Below, piece after piece: positions 27,241 to 39,121 of a DNA stretch of 64,000 nucleotides. The position numbers and the translations under genes are program-made. Origin of the DNA: Linepithema humile (Eukaryota; Arthropoda; Insecta; Hymenoptera; Formicidae); assembly GCF_040581485.1 (NCBI RefSeq), contig NC_090129.1:32908764-32972763 (forward strand), written 5' to 3'. Position 1 is the first letter of the stretch. Every line of letters starts with the position of its first letter. The notes beneath the pieces were generated by a model. The model had not been told where the DNA came from and searched no databases. It saw only the letters and a program-made list of their open reading frames with translations.

Positions 27241-27835
27241 CCTTTTCTTTTTCTTCTACTTACCACTGAACTTTACTCTCATGTTTGAACAATATGTGCC
27301 AGTTAATTCGTTGTCGATCTAGAGCAAATCAAGTTGATCACAGCGCTTCCACTGATTTCTCAATGGAAATAATTTACGCACTTTTTTTTTATTTGACATA
27401 GTATCGCTCGAATTTGATGACGAGTATCCGTTATAATATTCAAGGCATGATCGCGTAAAATAAATTAAGTCCACTTGAGTTTTTGGGGCAAGTTCGTAAA
27501 ATGCGAAATATCATAGCGGTAAATATTTAAATTAAACATTAAATTAAGCGTTAGAGGGTCCTTTTTCTCGTGGATTAATGTTGAAAAATCGTGTCAGGAT
27601 TCTGGACTTAAAATAAAGTTGTAATATTAATAAGAGGATTCCACATTCCAAAAGATCACGTTGAAGACTACACGTGACATTTAATTTTTGACAATAAACT
27701 GCTAGGTTTTTATGCATATTATAATTTAAATCGAGCATTGTTGGAAAAATTTATTTAATACGTGATAGAAATGACATGTGTTTTTGAAAAATGTAATTTA
27801 AATAATAATATACAATTTTTGAAATATAAAATAGA

Positions 27836-28140
27836 TTACATCGCCGATACAGCCGGACAGGTTGGATTACGAGCTGCTAATCCAGTGGCCTGAGAAGGGG
27901 CTATACCTGTACGCTTTGACTTGCGTTTTTCTAGGACAAAATCCGGTTTGACCTGGTTTTCCTTCAATTTCCCTTTAACTCTACGCAGGTTTTTCACTTT
28001 ATATACTGTTAGACCACCTAGAGGGTTTTCTGACCACACGGCCATTACGACCGAAGCCTAGTGAATCCGCACGCGATGTTCCAATAACCTTAGTCGGAAC
28101 GGCACAATACGAGACGTCCCCCGGTTCGGGACGTGAGGGA
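27836..28140 (-). other. GC-richer island with a Lys-rich 69-codon frame and a hairpin
   Basis: The minus-strand frame 28045-27836 begins MAVWSENPLGGLTVYKVKNL and continues Lys/Arg-rich to a stop. No domain is recognised. Just beyond it, 28114-28134 forms a hairpin with a perfect 7-bp stem (acgtccc/gggacgt) around a 7-base loop. Composition differs from the AT-rich surroundings. A transposon or retroposed fragment is possible; the function is unknown. Confidence 0.3.
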
Positions 28141-28914
28141 TGCCGGCATAAAAAAAAATTGAAATGAGAAGTTATACAAATTTTGTTCTCGCATTATACG
28201 TGAAAATAACTTAATTTCTTTGCGTGTCATCATTCGCGGCTGAAAAAAGTATAGATAAAATGTACAGAAAAATTTCCTGCCTTTTATCATCCTGCATCGC
28301 GATCTAAAGTTCTATATTTGATTTATCGCCTGAATATTTCTATATTGATTATAAATAATTTAGCGACAAATTGACGATTGATTTATCGTGTATGTTATTC
28401 CGAGGGGGACACCATCTTGTTTACCCATAAATTAAATTTCTAATCGACCGAATTGGCCAAGCTTGCAACTAAAAGTATGCTCGTTCCGAATATCAATCAG
28501 GCGAAATTCTTTCGCGTGTACGCACGTTCGTCCATTCGTTCGTCCATTCGTTCGTGCGAACAGGATGTAGTCGCTGACAACGACAACGACGACGGCAAAA
28601 TCCATCGATCGGCGATACCTGTCGGAGAAAAATTTTTTTTTCCTCGACGTTTCTTGCTTCGAGATTCACATACAAGGGTACCGTACGTTTCATGAAGTGT
28701 GTGATATATAATACAAACACGCGTCGCGGAATTTATCGTGAATAATTCCACGGATTTTCCACCGTGCGGCCTACTTCAAACACCGGTGTGTCATTAGCAG
28801 GCGGAAGATTATGTGACTTCACTTTTTCGTCAATAAAATCATTAATCTAATCTACGGTCTATAAATTTAAGCCGTCCAAGGCCTGTTAACTCTTTTTTCA
28901 ATAGTAAATCTACT

Positions 28915-28915
<1 letters not shown>

Positions 28916-28947
<32 letters not shown>
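28916..28947. repeat. Poly-T tract of 32 bases
   Basis: An uninterrupted run of T, about 140 bases upstream of the DM4/12 start codon. It may be the poly-A tail of a minus-strand retroposed element or a simple homopolymer. No element body was recognised next to it. Confidence 0.8.
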
Positions 28948-28951
<4 letters not shown>

Positions 28952-29084
28952 CAACGAAGCGGAAATTCTATAGTTGTTCTGATTTAAAGTTTTTAAATTT
29001 AACAATTATACACAAACACAGTTTATATCTATTTATAAATAATTATACTTTATGAGTTTGCGTTACAGTTGCTTGAATAGGAAG

Positions 29085-30699
29085 ATGGTTCGAAAAGGGC
29101 TGTTTTTGCTGCTCGGTCTGTTCGCATTGAGAGAATCGTCCGCCACAGAAAATGCAGAGGATAAACCTTTTCATGAGAAATCGCAACATCATCGACAAAA
29201 GAGGGTATTTTGGTTCACAAACGACGGACGGATCGCGCTTCCACCCGGCACTATTATGACAATCACGCCGACGTTGGCGTTGCCCTTCGTCCGGCATCCA
29301 CCTTACGGTTTCCTCAGTAATATAACTGTCAGTTTGCCATTTACAAGTGAGTTCATTCGCTAAAAATCTATGTGCAAAACATAAAGCATCGCGTGAATCA
29401 TGAAGACGTGTATTTCAGAAATCAGATATTTTCTTGTAATGAAATAATAGTAGAGAAGACGATACAAAATAGAAATGTAATAGTAAACTTTAGCATTAAA
29501 AATTAGCATTCATGCCTATGTTAAGATTTTGTTGAATTAAAATTGTCAATTGAAAGAATAATAATGTATTGAATATTCTTCTGTCCTTAAAACTTAATTT
29601 ATCAAAATGTTCTATCTAACTCAATTTAAGTGATTCTGTAATTAGATCATGCGGGATTTTAATTTTCTGAAAAGAAGTCTTCACGAAATACCGATGTCCA
29701 TCTCTGATCGATCGATAAAGGGTTGAAATTTTTTCTCCAGTCGACTTCGACAAGCTGGGCTTGACAGACAATGAGAATCCGTACGGCGCTCTGCCGCCGT
29801 CCTTCGATAGAAAGCTGAAAAGCCGACAGGCTGGCATGATGATGGCAGACTTTATTGCGGCGTTCATCAAGCGCAGATTGCACAAGCGGGACATGACGGA
29901 GGTGCCAAAAAATGCATTCCACGGTGGCGAACGGGCCTTGCTCTACGGTACCGCCGAAGATATGTTGACTACATTAGGAATGAACGGGAAAGCGTGCGTA
30001 TTGAGGGCAATCTGCGAGGTTCAGGGACACCCTTTGAACAACTTCGGCCTGATCGGTGAAATGTTGAAGTTGTTCTTCACGTAAGTCGTTTTTATTTCAC
30101 AAGTTGATTTTTAGATCGTTGCCAAATTTTTTTTTTTTTTTTTTGTAACAATTAGTACATGCTAAATAAAATGAAGTTAAAAATAGCTGTAATAGGAATG
30201 TATAAAAAAAATGTTCGAGTTAACGTCGACGTTTGTTTTCAGCGCCAGCCGATCGCCATTCGCAAATCTTCTCAAGGAATACGTTGAGGCGGAAAATCGC
30301 GGAAAATTTCACGGCGAGTGCTGGCCCTACTTCAAGGATTGTCCGAAATCCTTATTCCTGCCTTCCAGCAACAAATATCAGTTAGTAATATTAATGTTAA
30401 TTTTAATTCTCTCTTACAATCAATTCCGTCTGAGTTTTTCCAAACTACTACGCATAAAAATAATTAGATAGCGCACGTTAAAAAGATAATTTCGTATCTT
30501 TGTGTGTGTTTCCAATTTTTATTAAATTAAATTAAATTTACTAAATTAAAAATTACAATGGTATTGCAGGAAGGATTCGATACACAATGAGGAGGACGAA
30601 GAAAGCGAACACTGGAATCAAATCTCGAATGACCTCGACGAAGAGCCGCTCACGAGGATATCAGAGCAGAGCGCACAGAATATCGTGCATCCTATGTAA
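29085..30699 (+). CDS. Secreted DM4/12-family protein
   Basis: Four coding exons, 29085-29346, 29741-30080, 30243-30380 and 30570-30699, have GT-AG borders and matching phases, giving 289 residues. The start at 29085 gives a clear signal peptide (MVRKGLFLLLGLFALRESSA). An in-frame ATG at 29052 would add 11 residues but hide the hydrophobic core. Residues 37-40 (RQKR) form a furin-type cleavage site just before VFWFTNDGRIALPPGT. The second and third exons carry the insect-specific DM4/12 domain, with paired cysteines in GKACVLRAICE and in GECWPYFKDCP. The C-terminus is acidic and not conserved-looking. The family is arthropod-specific and of unknown biochemical function. An AATAAA signal lies at 30904-30909. 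It is not in an obvious cluster of paralogues here, although such genes often are. Confidence 0.9.
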
Positions 30700-31289
30700 T
30701 GGTAATTATATAATTATAGTTGTACACATACGTAGAAGTCGCTCGCTTTCTTCTGAGCATGCATTGTTCGGCGTATTAAAGTAAAAACTGCCCAAAGAGT
30801 GAAAAGAAGTTTGACTTCTCTTCACAGACTTTAATACCGATGTTGATTAAAGTTCTGTTTAACGCTACGTTTAGCGTTAAATGTAACTTTGCATTTTTTT
30901 TTCAATAAAAATATAGTATTTAATTCGAATTGGATCGGATCAAACCCACATTTAGCTAATTGGAAGATCGCAATTAGTGCTAATGTGTGGACTGTACATA
31001 TATGATTAAATATTTTTCGAAACGTATAGATTTATATATAGAAGCTTTTAAAAAAGGCTACTAATTAGTGTCAATATCAATGTCATATTATTGACACAAT
31101 GAGATTACCATTATTATAACCATGACACCGTGATAGGTCAAGAATTCTTGGCCAAGATACTGTATATGGTGCTACATATATGTACATATTTTTCCAAACG
31201 CATAGGGAACTGTCGAGTTTGCTAGTCGTCGGCATCGTGACGCTAAAATCGCTTAATAATTTTTTAAGTATTTAATATTTATTTATTTG

Positions 31290-31334
<45 letters not shown>

Positions 31335-32180
31335 TTTTTACAATTTAGTCATATTTTGTGTGTGCGATACGATTGTTCACGTGACTACAGAGGCATGAAC
31401 GAATGATAAAATATCAGTGTGGCACGACATTCGTGCGACGATATTTAGAGAGATAAGAAAAATTAAGTAAATAATTTTTCCCACATACACGTGCGATATA
31501 TTAATTTGTAGATTTCATGAATCAACGGTATGCATATACAACGCTATTGATAATTGAACTATGGTTTAAATTTAGTAATAATTTATTAGTAATACTTCTA
31601 ATTTTGTTTCTTCCACCAGATACATAATTTAATTTAATGCGAACTTAATTAAATTATTAATTTAAATTTAATTTAAATTTTAATGGTAATATAATAATTT
31701 AATTTTTTTTATAACAATTTAAACCTAAAATTGTGAGATTTTTCTATAGAAAATTCGAGCAGAAAAATCTGATTTCCTACTTTTTTGAGAATGTAAAATA
31801 TCTTTGCGCGCGCGCGCGCGCTGCCATAATAAATATAATACTAACAGCAGTTGCGTTGCTCCACCTTTTATAAATAAATTTTTAGTATGTAAAAGTACGA
31901 ATTGCTTATGAAAATATCATTGCATGGAAGAATGTAAAATTTAAATTGTAATTGCAATAAAATTTTTTTCTAAAAATGTTCTACTGCAATATAATTTACC
32001 ATAATTCGTATTTGTAATGAAATACAATTTAGCATTCTTAAATTATTCTTTAACTTATAAAGATTTTTTTTTATCAGTAAACACTTCACATCGCGTTCAA
32101 GTGTTTACGCGCTGCTACTAGTCGAACATACGATTATGCAATGACATAAAAAGTTTACAAGAAGACTTTGAACAAGATTG
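30700..32180. other. AT-rich intergenic DNA with simple repeats
   Basis: After the DM4/12 polyadenylation signal the sequence is AT-rich, with no coding frame of interest. It contains a (GA)n tract at 31292-31331 and a short (GC)n run near 31806-31821. Nothing else is seen. Confidence 0.7.
31292..31331. repeat. (GA)n microsatellite, about 20 units
   Basis: An uninterrupted GA dinucleotide run. GA tracts can bind GAGA-type factors in insects, but its position about 600 bases past the DM4/12 stop suggests a neutral repeat. Confidence 0.85.
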
Positions 32181-32440
32181 TTGGCGAATTCGGCTGGCAT
32201 GCACTAACATTGTGCCAGTGTTCAATAACTTTAAACCAGTGGCTGATCACTAGACGTTTATAACCAGAGCAAGTACCCTTGTATGATTAATATCATATTA
32301 ACATGTTTTTATCCACAAAAATGTAGTGCATTTAGAACTGAATACATATGGCCGTAAATTAGTGGAGGACAAGACTGAACATAGAAAACGAAAAAAGAGC
32401 GCATTTAGTGCACACTAGTGCATCCAATCGAATTCGCCAA
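32181..32440. mobile_element. MITE-like element, about 260 bp
   Basis: The ends are inverted copies. TTGGCGAATTCG at 32181-32192 matches its reverse complement at 32429-32440 exactly over 12 bases, and similarity continues imperfectly for about 20 more (ggcatgcactaa against the inverse of the right end). There is no coding capacity. The non-autonomous DNA-transposon assignment comes from structure. The target-site duplication is unclear. Confidence 0.65.
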
Positions 32441-32805
32441 GTGCTGATATAAATCTTTTTGTTTTTTTTTATTCAGAAAAATACAAAAAAATATTGTCCA
32501 CGAATTTACAAAGCATACTTTCTTATCGTCTAATCTTAAGCAACGTAAACTATCTAATTATATGTTATAAAATAAAGAAAAGAACATTTCTGGCGTTGAA
32601 GCTTTTAGTGATAACTAAAAAAAAAAGAAAACAATTTTGAACAGTTAACTGCACAAAATCATGACTAGTGTTGATGTATAAGCTTAAATTGCAAATGTAT
32701 CATCATTGTTGTCATCAAATCATTATTGTTTGAGCAATCAGTGATATCTTTATTCTCGACCATTAAAATTACAACAGGCTGTATATAAGCTACGCAAAAC
32801 AATCA

Positions 32806-33018
32806 GGAGAGCGCTTTAAAACTTGCAAATGTCGTTCTTTAAGAGACCATGTCTCAGCTTCAGGGGATCATAGGACAATTTTTCGGAGTTTGTTTTAAAG
32901 AGTAAAACTTTAAAGATGATATTGTCTGCTCCACCCAGAAAACTTATTCTATGATTCCCCGAAGCTAAAATACGGCCTCTTAAGACAAAAATTGTAAGTT
33001 TTAAAGCGCTTCCCTAAT
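32806..33018. mobile_element. Foldback MITE-like element abutting the THAP gene stop codon
   Basis: Two imperfect inverted arms of about 80 bases, 32806-32885 and about 32938-33015, surround a short centre. The arms share agcgctttaaaactt, a cttaagag-type block and a block around agcttcggggaatcat. The right arm ends only a few bases from the THAP gene stop codon at 33022-33024, so the 3' UTR of that gene should contain a long RNA hairpin. There is no coding capacity. Confidence 0.65.
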
Positions 33019-33021
33019 TTT

Positions 33022-35192
33022 TTATGTAGTACATTTCTTACACGTAGAAATCCCTTTATCTTTTATTATAGTCTGTAATTTAGTAATTATGTTCTTTAAT
33101 TTGAATATACGTTGTTTGCTAATTGCTAATTTTTTGGACTGCAAAAGGTAATGCTGCTTTAGCTTAAGATATTTTTTATTTAGTCTATCTGGCGAAGTGG
33201 CATAGTTATGATCTGGTAGAATATGATTGATTGATTGTTGTACAGTTTTTGATTTGTCTTTATGATGTAGTTTTGAGGTATTGCGATTTGTAAGATCAAG
33301 AGATATTAAGTTATTATTATTTTCCTTCGTTCTCATACACGTTTGCTGGTTTAAGTTTGATATAGAAACTTTTTGGTCAGCATCATATTCTAGAATATTT
33401 TCATGTTTTTATTGCAATGTTTTATGAACAAATTATAAAGAGATTCTGTTCTTTTTTTTTCAAAATCGTATATTATAATATTATCTTTCATATATATATA
33501 CTGTTCTACACATATATTTAATTATTTAGAATGTTTATAATGTAAAATATAATCCAAACATTATAAAATAATCTATAATAAAGAAAAGAAATTTTCTTCA
33601 TTAGTGGCACCACAACTATGTCACCACAACAAAAGATATTTTCTTCATTATAAGGAAAAAAAATATTAGAATTTAACTTTCTATACAGAAACAAACAAGA
33701 AAAATATATGAAAATATTTGAAATAAAAGTCAATACATTTGAAACATAAATTATGAGACAATCTTCGAAATGCTTACCTGGGAATATAGTTGGTACTGCT
33801 TTGCTTTTCTTTTGCCAAGTTTTTCTTTTCCCATAACGTAAGAATTTTTTCTCAAAGTGGTTTGAGCATATCACGTCTGTTGAAGTAGGATAAAAATTCT
33901 CTATTTTTATATTAGAAAGCCACAGTTTCAAAAGTTCCGGTTTATCTATCGGAAATCTGAAAATTAAAAAATCTTATTAAATTAAATTATCATATAAAAT
34001 TTGCTCATTATTGTTACATCTGTAATTTGTAATAAATATAGATAAGCTTGGATAATCTCTTAATAAAAATTCATGTGCTTTTACCTTCTCTTTTTAACAG
34101 TTAATTAATTTGAAATTTGAAAATAGTATGTAAATTATACTGAACTATAGCCTGAACTATAGTTTTTTGGCATAATTATAATATAATATATATTATTTAA
34201 TTATAATATTTAATAAAGGGTTAAATAATTCTTACTATATTATTTTAGCAAACCTTCTTAAAATTATTTACAACTACAATTAATATTTCAATTTAATGTA
34301 TAAAATAGAATTTTCTATAAATTATAAAGTTGTTGGAAATTAAGAAAAAAAATGATGCAACTTACTTAAAAAATGAGCAAGATACTTCTCCTTTCTTTAC
34401 TTTACATATTATACATTGCGTTTTATATTTGTTGAATATTGTGGGAATACTTCCTGATCTTAAATGTATAATTTCATTGTTTTGATAAAAATTGTTTTCT
34501 TCAAAATGGTCAGAACATAATCTTGTACTTCTTGAAATTCTCATATTTGAGCTTATATTCATGTTCTGTAGCCATTTCTCGAATAAACGTGGATGTCTCT
34601 CTTTGTTTGGAAGCCTGTAAGTACACATTTTATTGATATATTAAATATTAAACAAATATTAGATGATTTAATAATTATTATAACAATAATCAAATCAAAA
34701 GGCTCTAAATAATTAAAACAATAAATTCAAGGTGTGGAGAAAGAACCATACAACATTGTTCACGCTTGAGGTGGAATGTATTTCAATCAATTAAAATAGT
34801 ATAAAAATATTTTTATAATTTCACTTTCAATTGTATAACAAATAACAACGCAATTAGAAGAATAAAACCTTTTTTTATACAAGATGTTAAGGAATCTTAT
34901 TTTTGACAATATTATTAATTGAAATTATGGACTATATACTGAAAATAAGAAACTGAAATGTTTACACTATGTTAATTAATTGAAATACATTCTACTTTAA
35001 GCACGGACAACGTTGCACAAATCTTTCCATACCTTGATCATACTTGTTTTAATTATTATAATATTTTTAAACAGAAATTATATATAATATATGAATTACA
35101 GTTATGAACAAACTTAACCTCATTCACCTATGAAATGTTCGACAAGTTTCTTTATCACTTTTTATTCCGCAAAAAAAACACTTTAGAACCAT
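33022..35192 (-). CDS. Protein with two tandem THAP zinc-finger domains
   Basis: Four minus-strand exons, 35192-35128, 34614-34366, 33956-33778 and 33389-33022, join in phase to 286 residues. THAP domain 1 covers residues 1-84: C5, C8, C55, H58, LPNKERHPRLFEKWL and the closing box SIPTIF (77-82). THAP domain 2 covers about 89-165: C89, C92, C135, H138, FPIDKPELLKLWL and AVPTIF (158-163). Both keep the full C2CH zinc signature and conserved Pro/Trp. THAP domains bind DNA and are shared with P-element transposase. The C-terminal ~60 residues are Lys/Leu-rich and probably form a coiled coil (near LKLKQHYLLQSKKLAISKQR). No transposase catalytic region is seen. Intron 1 holds a MITE-like element and another abuts the stop codon. 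It is head-to-head with the RING gene. It could be a domesticated or host THAP regulator; the target is unknown. Confidence 0.85.
34728..35036. mobile_element. MITE-like element in intron 1 of the THAP gene
   Basis: The ends at 34728-~34790 and ~34977-35036 are imperfect inverted copies of about 60 bases. They begin CAAGGTRTGGA and include gaatgtatttcaat near the inner edge. There is no coding capacity. The element lies wholly inside the 513-bp first intron of the minus-strand THAP gene and makes up most of that intron. Confidence 0.7.
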
Positions 35193-35597
35193 TTTTAGAA
35201 TATTAAAAAAAATTGTTTATTATTAAGAAAATGAGATAAAACTATAATACTACATAGATCATAGATATCGTGATGATTCGTATATGAGAAGAAAATACTG
35301 CAGTGCAATGTCTCTCACCATTTTACCGATCGGCGCTTCTGGTTATTCCAACTTGCAATATCACCGTCATTGTCAGTTATACTGAGCCGATAACGCAAAC
35401 AACCGTAGCGATATCGATCTAAAAAGGTTACATTCGCTATTATGTCGCCTTCACGGCATGCATGTAACATTCATTCTATCATAGATTTACATAGAACGTC
35501 TTACAGTGTTCATTTCCGCAGTTACCTAAACGTCACAGTGCGTACGAAATTACTTTCAGGCCGACGAGGAAACGGCTCCAGGACTTCTTCCAACGAG
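35193..35597. promoter_or_regulatory. Shared head-to-head promoter interval
   Basis: Only 405 bases separate the start codon of the minus-strand THAP gene from the start codon of the plus-strand RING gene, so both probably use one bidirectional promoter. A TCAGT-type initiator-like site occurs near 35374. An acceptor-like ttactttcag ending at 35559 suggests the RING gene has an untranslated first exon within this interval. Core elements were not verified. Confidence 0.5.
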
Positions 35598-38018
35598 ATG
35601 GCTTGCGAGGCGTGTAGTGCGAAGTTCAACTTGTTCAAAAGAAAAGTAAGTGAATACTTTTTCAATGTTTTTCCTGCATAATTGTTGAATCGATTTGAAA
35701 GGGTAATTTGACAAATTTCGACACTGAACTGCACGTCGTTTGGATGATGAAAGAGGCCTTGGTCTATTTGTCATAAAAGTATCATCAATTCTCTTTACCT
35801 ACTAAATTACTCACTAATTAATCTTATTTGCAGCTTTAAATCTTGAATTTTTTGGAGATTTCTATTTATACAGGGATTTAAAATAATTTTTTTGTAGAAA
35901 TTATATATGTTGAATTAGATTTATAATAATTTTTAATCTGATTCGATCAAATTGGTGAATAAAAATTGATCTGATTCTGATTGAAGAACAAAACATAAAC
36001 TTTTATATTCCTCATATAATTTTCAGAAACAATGTATGGACTGTCTGAGATATTTTTGCTCTGAGTGTGTGATCAAACGGATGGACAAGATATTTACATG
36101 CGAGAGTTGCGGCGTACTTTCTAGGAGACCACTTGTTAAGAATCAAATTAGACAAATGCGTTCCAAAGACATACGTCAGTATCTCGTAGCAAAAAAGGTT
36201 TCTGTCAAAGGATGCATTGGTACGTATATAAACATTGCTTGTTGACATAATTCTCTAAAATAAAGTTAAAAAAATACTAATTTCAAGGAATTCAGATTAT
36301 TTGCTACATAAAATAACCCAGAGATCTATACAAAATTTTCCCAAATTTTGTATGGTCTTTATATGAAGTTCTAAATATATTCGACTATGCTCTTTCTTTC
36401 TATACAACATTTATACGAATTGGAAAATATCTGCTCTTTATAAATCTCGTTCTATTTCTTTATTTGAATATATAATAGTAGTTTTTCAGATTGGTTTCAA
36501 TTCAGTACTGCATTTAATATGAGAATATATGTTCAATATGATAGTTAATGCGTGTATGATGTTAAGAATATAGTTTCTTTTGGAAAATGGGAATTGAACA
36601 TACAGAATTGGACTGTGATAGAATAAAATTGATAAGACCATACCATTAATTTCAGAGAAAGAAGACTTGGTGCATATACTAATGAGCTTTGCTAATGGAG
36701 CTGATCCCTGCTTATGTGCTGATCCCAGTATAAATCACAATATCAGATTGCAAAATGTGCAAGAGCCAGTTGTGTACGTTACAATTTTACATAACGATTG
36801 CAAGTCCTGACAATTTAAAACTACTAAAAAGTATTACAATATGATCTAATAGCTTGTTTTGAAAGAGTTAAAAAAATTAATTATATATGAATATTATCAC
36901 ACCTAATAAATAGATATTTTTTATAAAAGTATAACATAAAAATATTCTTACAAAATTTCTACAAAGGTCTCAAATATAAATTAATAAGCTGATAGCGATA
37001 ATATTTTAAACTAATGCAATGTATAGTTTCAGAGTTGAGTCTTCCTTAAACAGATCGGAAAGCATGCCAAATGTCAGCATAAATAACGCACCACATGAAA
37101 ATGCACAGGCAGAACCACAGCCCACAAGAAGTGAAGATGTTGAAATGGAAGATGACTTGGTGGTGGAAGTTGGAAGTAGTAGTAGAAGTACTGCTAGTAG
37201 TCCGATCGTAAGCATTCCGCCCAGCGATAATGAGTCGCCCGAAGACAGATCGACGAGAAGCAATCACGTTGAAATAGAAGAAGTGCTCGATAGTAATCCA
37301 GCCGATTCTAGTAATGCGGTCCAAGCAGAGCCAGTAGTTACCGAGCAAGAGGAAGTTTCTGAAACATCAAATGAAAAAAAATCAGATATGGTTACAGAAA
37401 TTCCCACGGTATGTATATATATATGCATTATAAACATAAACACTTATGCAACATGTACATTTATCATAATTCTATCTTCTTGCAGTGGTCAGATAAAGTG
37501 CATCTGTCAGACATTAAAGAAGCATCGGAACTAGAATATTTAAACATTAAACAATTGAAAAATCTATTGAGTACAAATCGCGTAGATTACAAAGGCTGCA
37601 TAGAAAGGCAGGAATTGTTGAACAGGGTGTCCAGATTATGGCAAGAGTATAAACAATCTAGACAAGGTAAGATATTAAAATAGCCATCAGACATTTTAAC
37701 ATTAATGTACATTTTATTCATTTTTATGCCTTATAATGTTATAACATTTGGTAGGATAGAACTTTAGAATGTACATTTTCTTTTTTGTGATGCATTGTAT
37801 ATGTTATATGTACATACAATAATTGAATTATTATTGTTACAGACGTGGAAAAGTTAAGCGAAGAAGAATTGTGCAAAATCTGTTGGGACGCTCCGATTGA
37901 GTGCGTAATTTTGGAATGCGGTCACATGGCTTGCTGCATCAATTGCGGCAAACAAATGTCTGAGTGTCCAATATGCAAGCAATATGTCATCCGTGTCGTG
38001 CGATTCTTCAAAGCTTGA
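35598..38018 (+). CDS. RNF34/rififylin-type E3 ubiquitin ligase (FYVE-like finger, SAP-like repeats, C-terminal RING)
   Basis: Six exons, 35598-35645, 36027-36219, 36656-36773, 37033-37408, 37486-37666 and 37843-38018, join in phase to 363 residues. The N-terminal FYVE-like zinc finger uses C3, C6, C19, C22, C27, C30, C41 and C44. Two SAP-like helical segments follow, one at QIRQMRSKDIRQYLVAKKVS and one around LNIKQLKNLLSTNRVDYKGC, separated by a low-complexity acidic/Ser region encoded by exon 4. The C3HC4 RING is at the extreme C-terminus (C316, C319, C331, H333, C336/C337, C340, C347, C350). This layout is that of RNF34 and RFFL (CARP proteins), which ubiquitinate substrates such as caspases and p53-pathway proteins at endosomal membranes. 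The start Met precedes CEAC exactly as in the family. AATAAA is at 38610-38615. It is divergent from the THAP gene. Confidence 0.92.
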
Positions 38019-38725
38019 CGAGACAACGATTAGAGCGTAATAGATTGGCGGACTATAATTTTTTTAATCTACGAGCAGTTCGATGAGTAAGTTTATTATT
38101 TTATCTACGAGATTAATATCTCGGGTGCTTATATCAATTGTCATTGATCGGATAAGATTGATTCTGACGTGTTTATCAAACAACAGAAAACGGAACCGAT
38201 TGATGATAAGAAGCCAAATCCTGAAACAAAGTTTTTTGTGCAAAGAATTTATTAGCGTATGCGATGAATGATGATTAGTTCTATGTAAAATATGATCCAG
38301 TTCTGTGTAAGATATATTTCAGTTCTATATAAAATGTATACATCAGTTGTATATGCACTGTTTTCGAAAAGAAACTGGTTCTTGAAGAACTAAACGTCAT
38401 TTAAAGTACAGTTCCGAAGTTTAAAGATAATATTTGGAGATAAATGTCTATATAGCATTTTAATTATTAGCTATGTATCGCGATAAAGTTTTAAAATGCC
38501 AAGGGAGAGAACATAAAGTCCTTTATTTTACGGAGTTGCGCATTCTCTGACGCTCCTGACCTCCTGTCATCCCAGAATTTTTGTATGTGCAATGTATGTT
38601 TTTTATGGAAATAAACTCGAAATGAATTTTAATTATATAGAATAGTGGATCGTTGCAGTTTGCTTTACGATAAATATAAAACTCGAGAGAAAAGAAGGAA
38701 GAAAAACTGCAAAATCTGCTTACTA

Positions 38726-39121
38726 CACTCAAAAAAATATTTCACTGATGTAGTTAGATTTCTAGATATCGCAACAAGAATGTATCGCTATTTTTCGTAT
38801 CTGTGAAAACATTGTTTGTCACATATAGAATTTATAGCAGTAATGTTCTAGCAATAGCTTCTGAAAAATTTAGGTACCATTGCTAAATGTTATTCATTGC
38901 ATGATCTAACACGTGATTGATCTTATATAGATAGGCGCTTTAAAGAAACTTTCTTTTTAAAGTTCACAAACAATACAGATATATATTCTGTTTCTGTCAT
39001 CTAAACTGATTAAGTAATTACATATGCAATATCACAACAGTTGCTAATCATTTATCTGTTTTAGTTAATTTTTTACACCTAGAAAATTTTAGCTATTATT
39101 GCTAGATCATTTTTTTGAGTG
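38726..39121. mobile_element. Tc1/mariner-type MITE, about 396 bp, with TA target duplication
   Basis: The terminal inverted repeat CACTCAAAAAAAT at 38726-38738 is perfectly inverted at 39109-39121. Each end is flanked by a TA dinucleotide (38724-38725 and 39122-39123), the signature of Tc1/mariner-type insertion. The interior is AT-rich and non-coding. It sits about 110 bases past the polyadenylation signal of the RING gene. Confidence 0.8.

Larger units (their letters stand above)
22801..29084. other. Intergenic region between the TGIF-type and DM4/12 genes
   Basis: There is no supported protein gene. It contains a possible non-coding first exon (24316-24901), two GC-richer islands (26890-27240 and 27836-28140) and a 32-base T run (28916-28947); the exon and islands are listed separately. 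A tandem CGTTCGTCCATT-like repeat near 28527-28556 is also present. The rest is AT-rich with many short chance frames on both strands. Confidence 0.5.
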
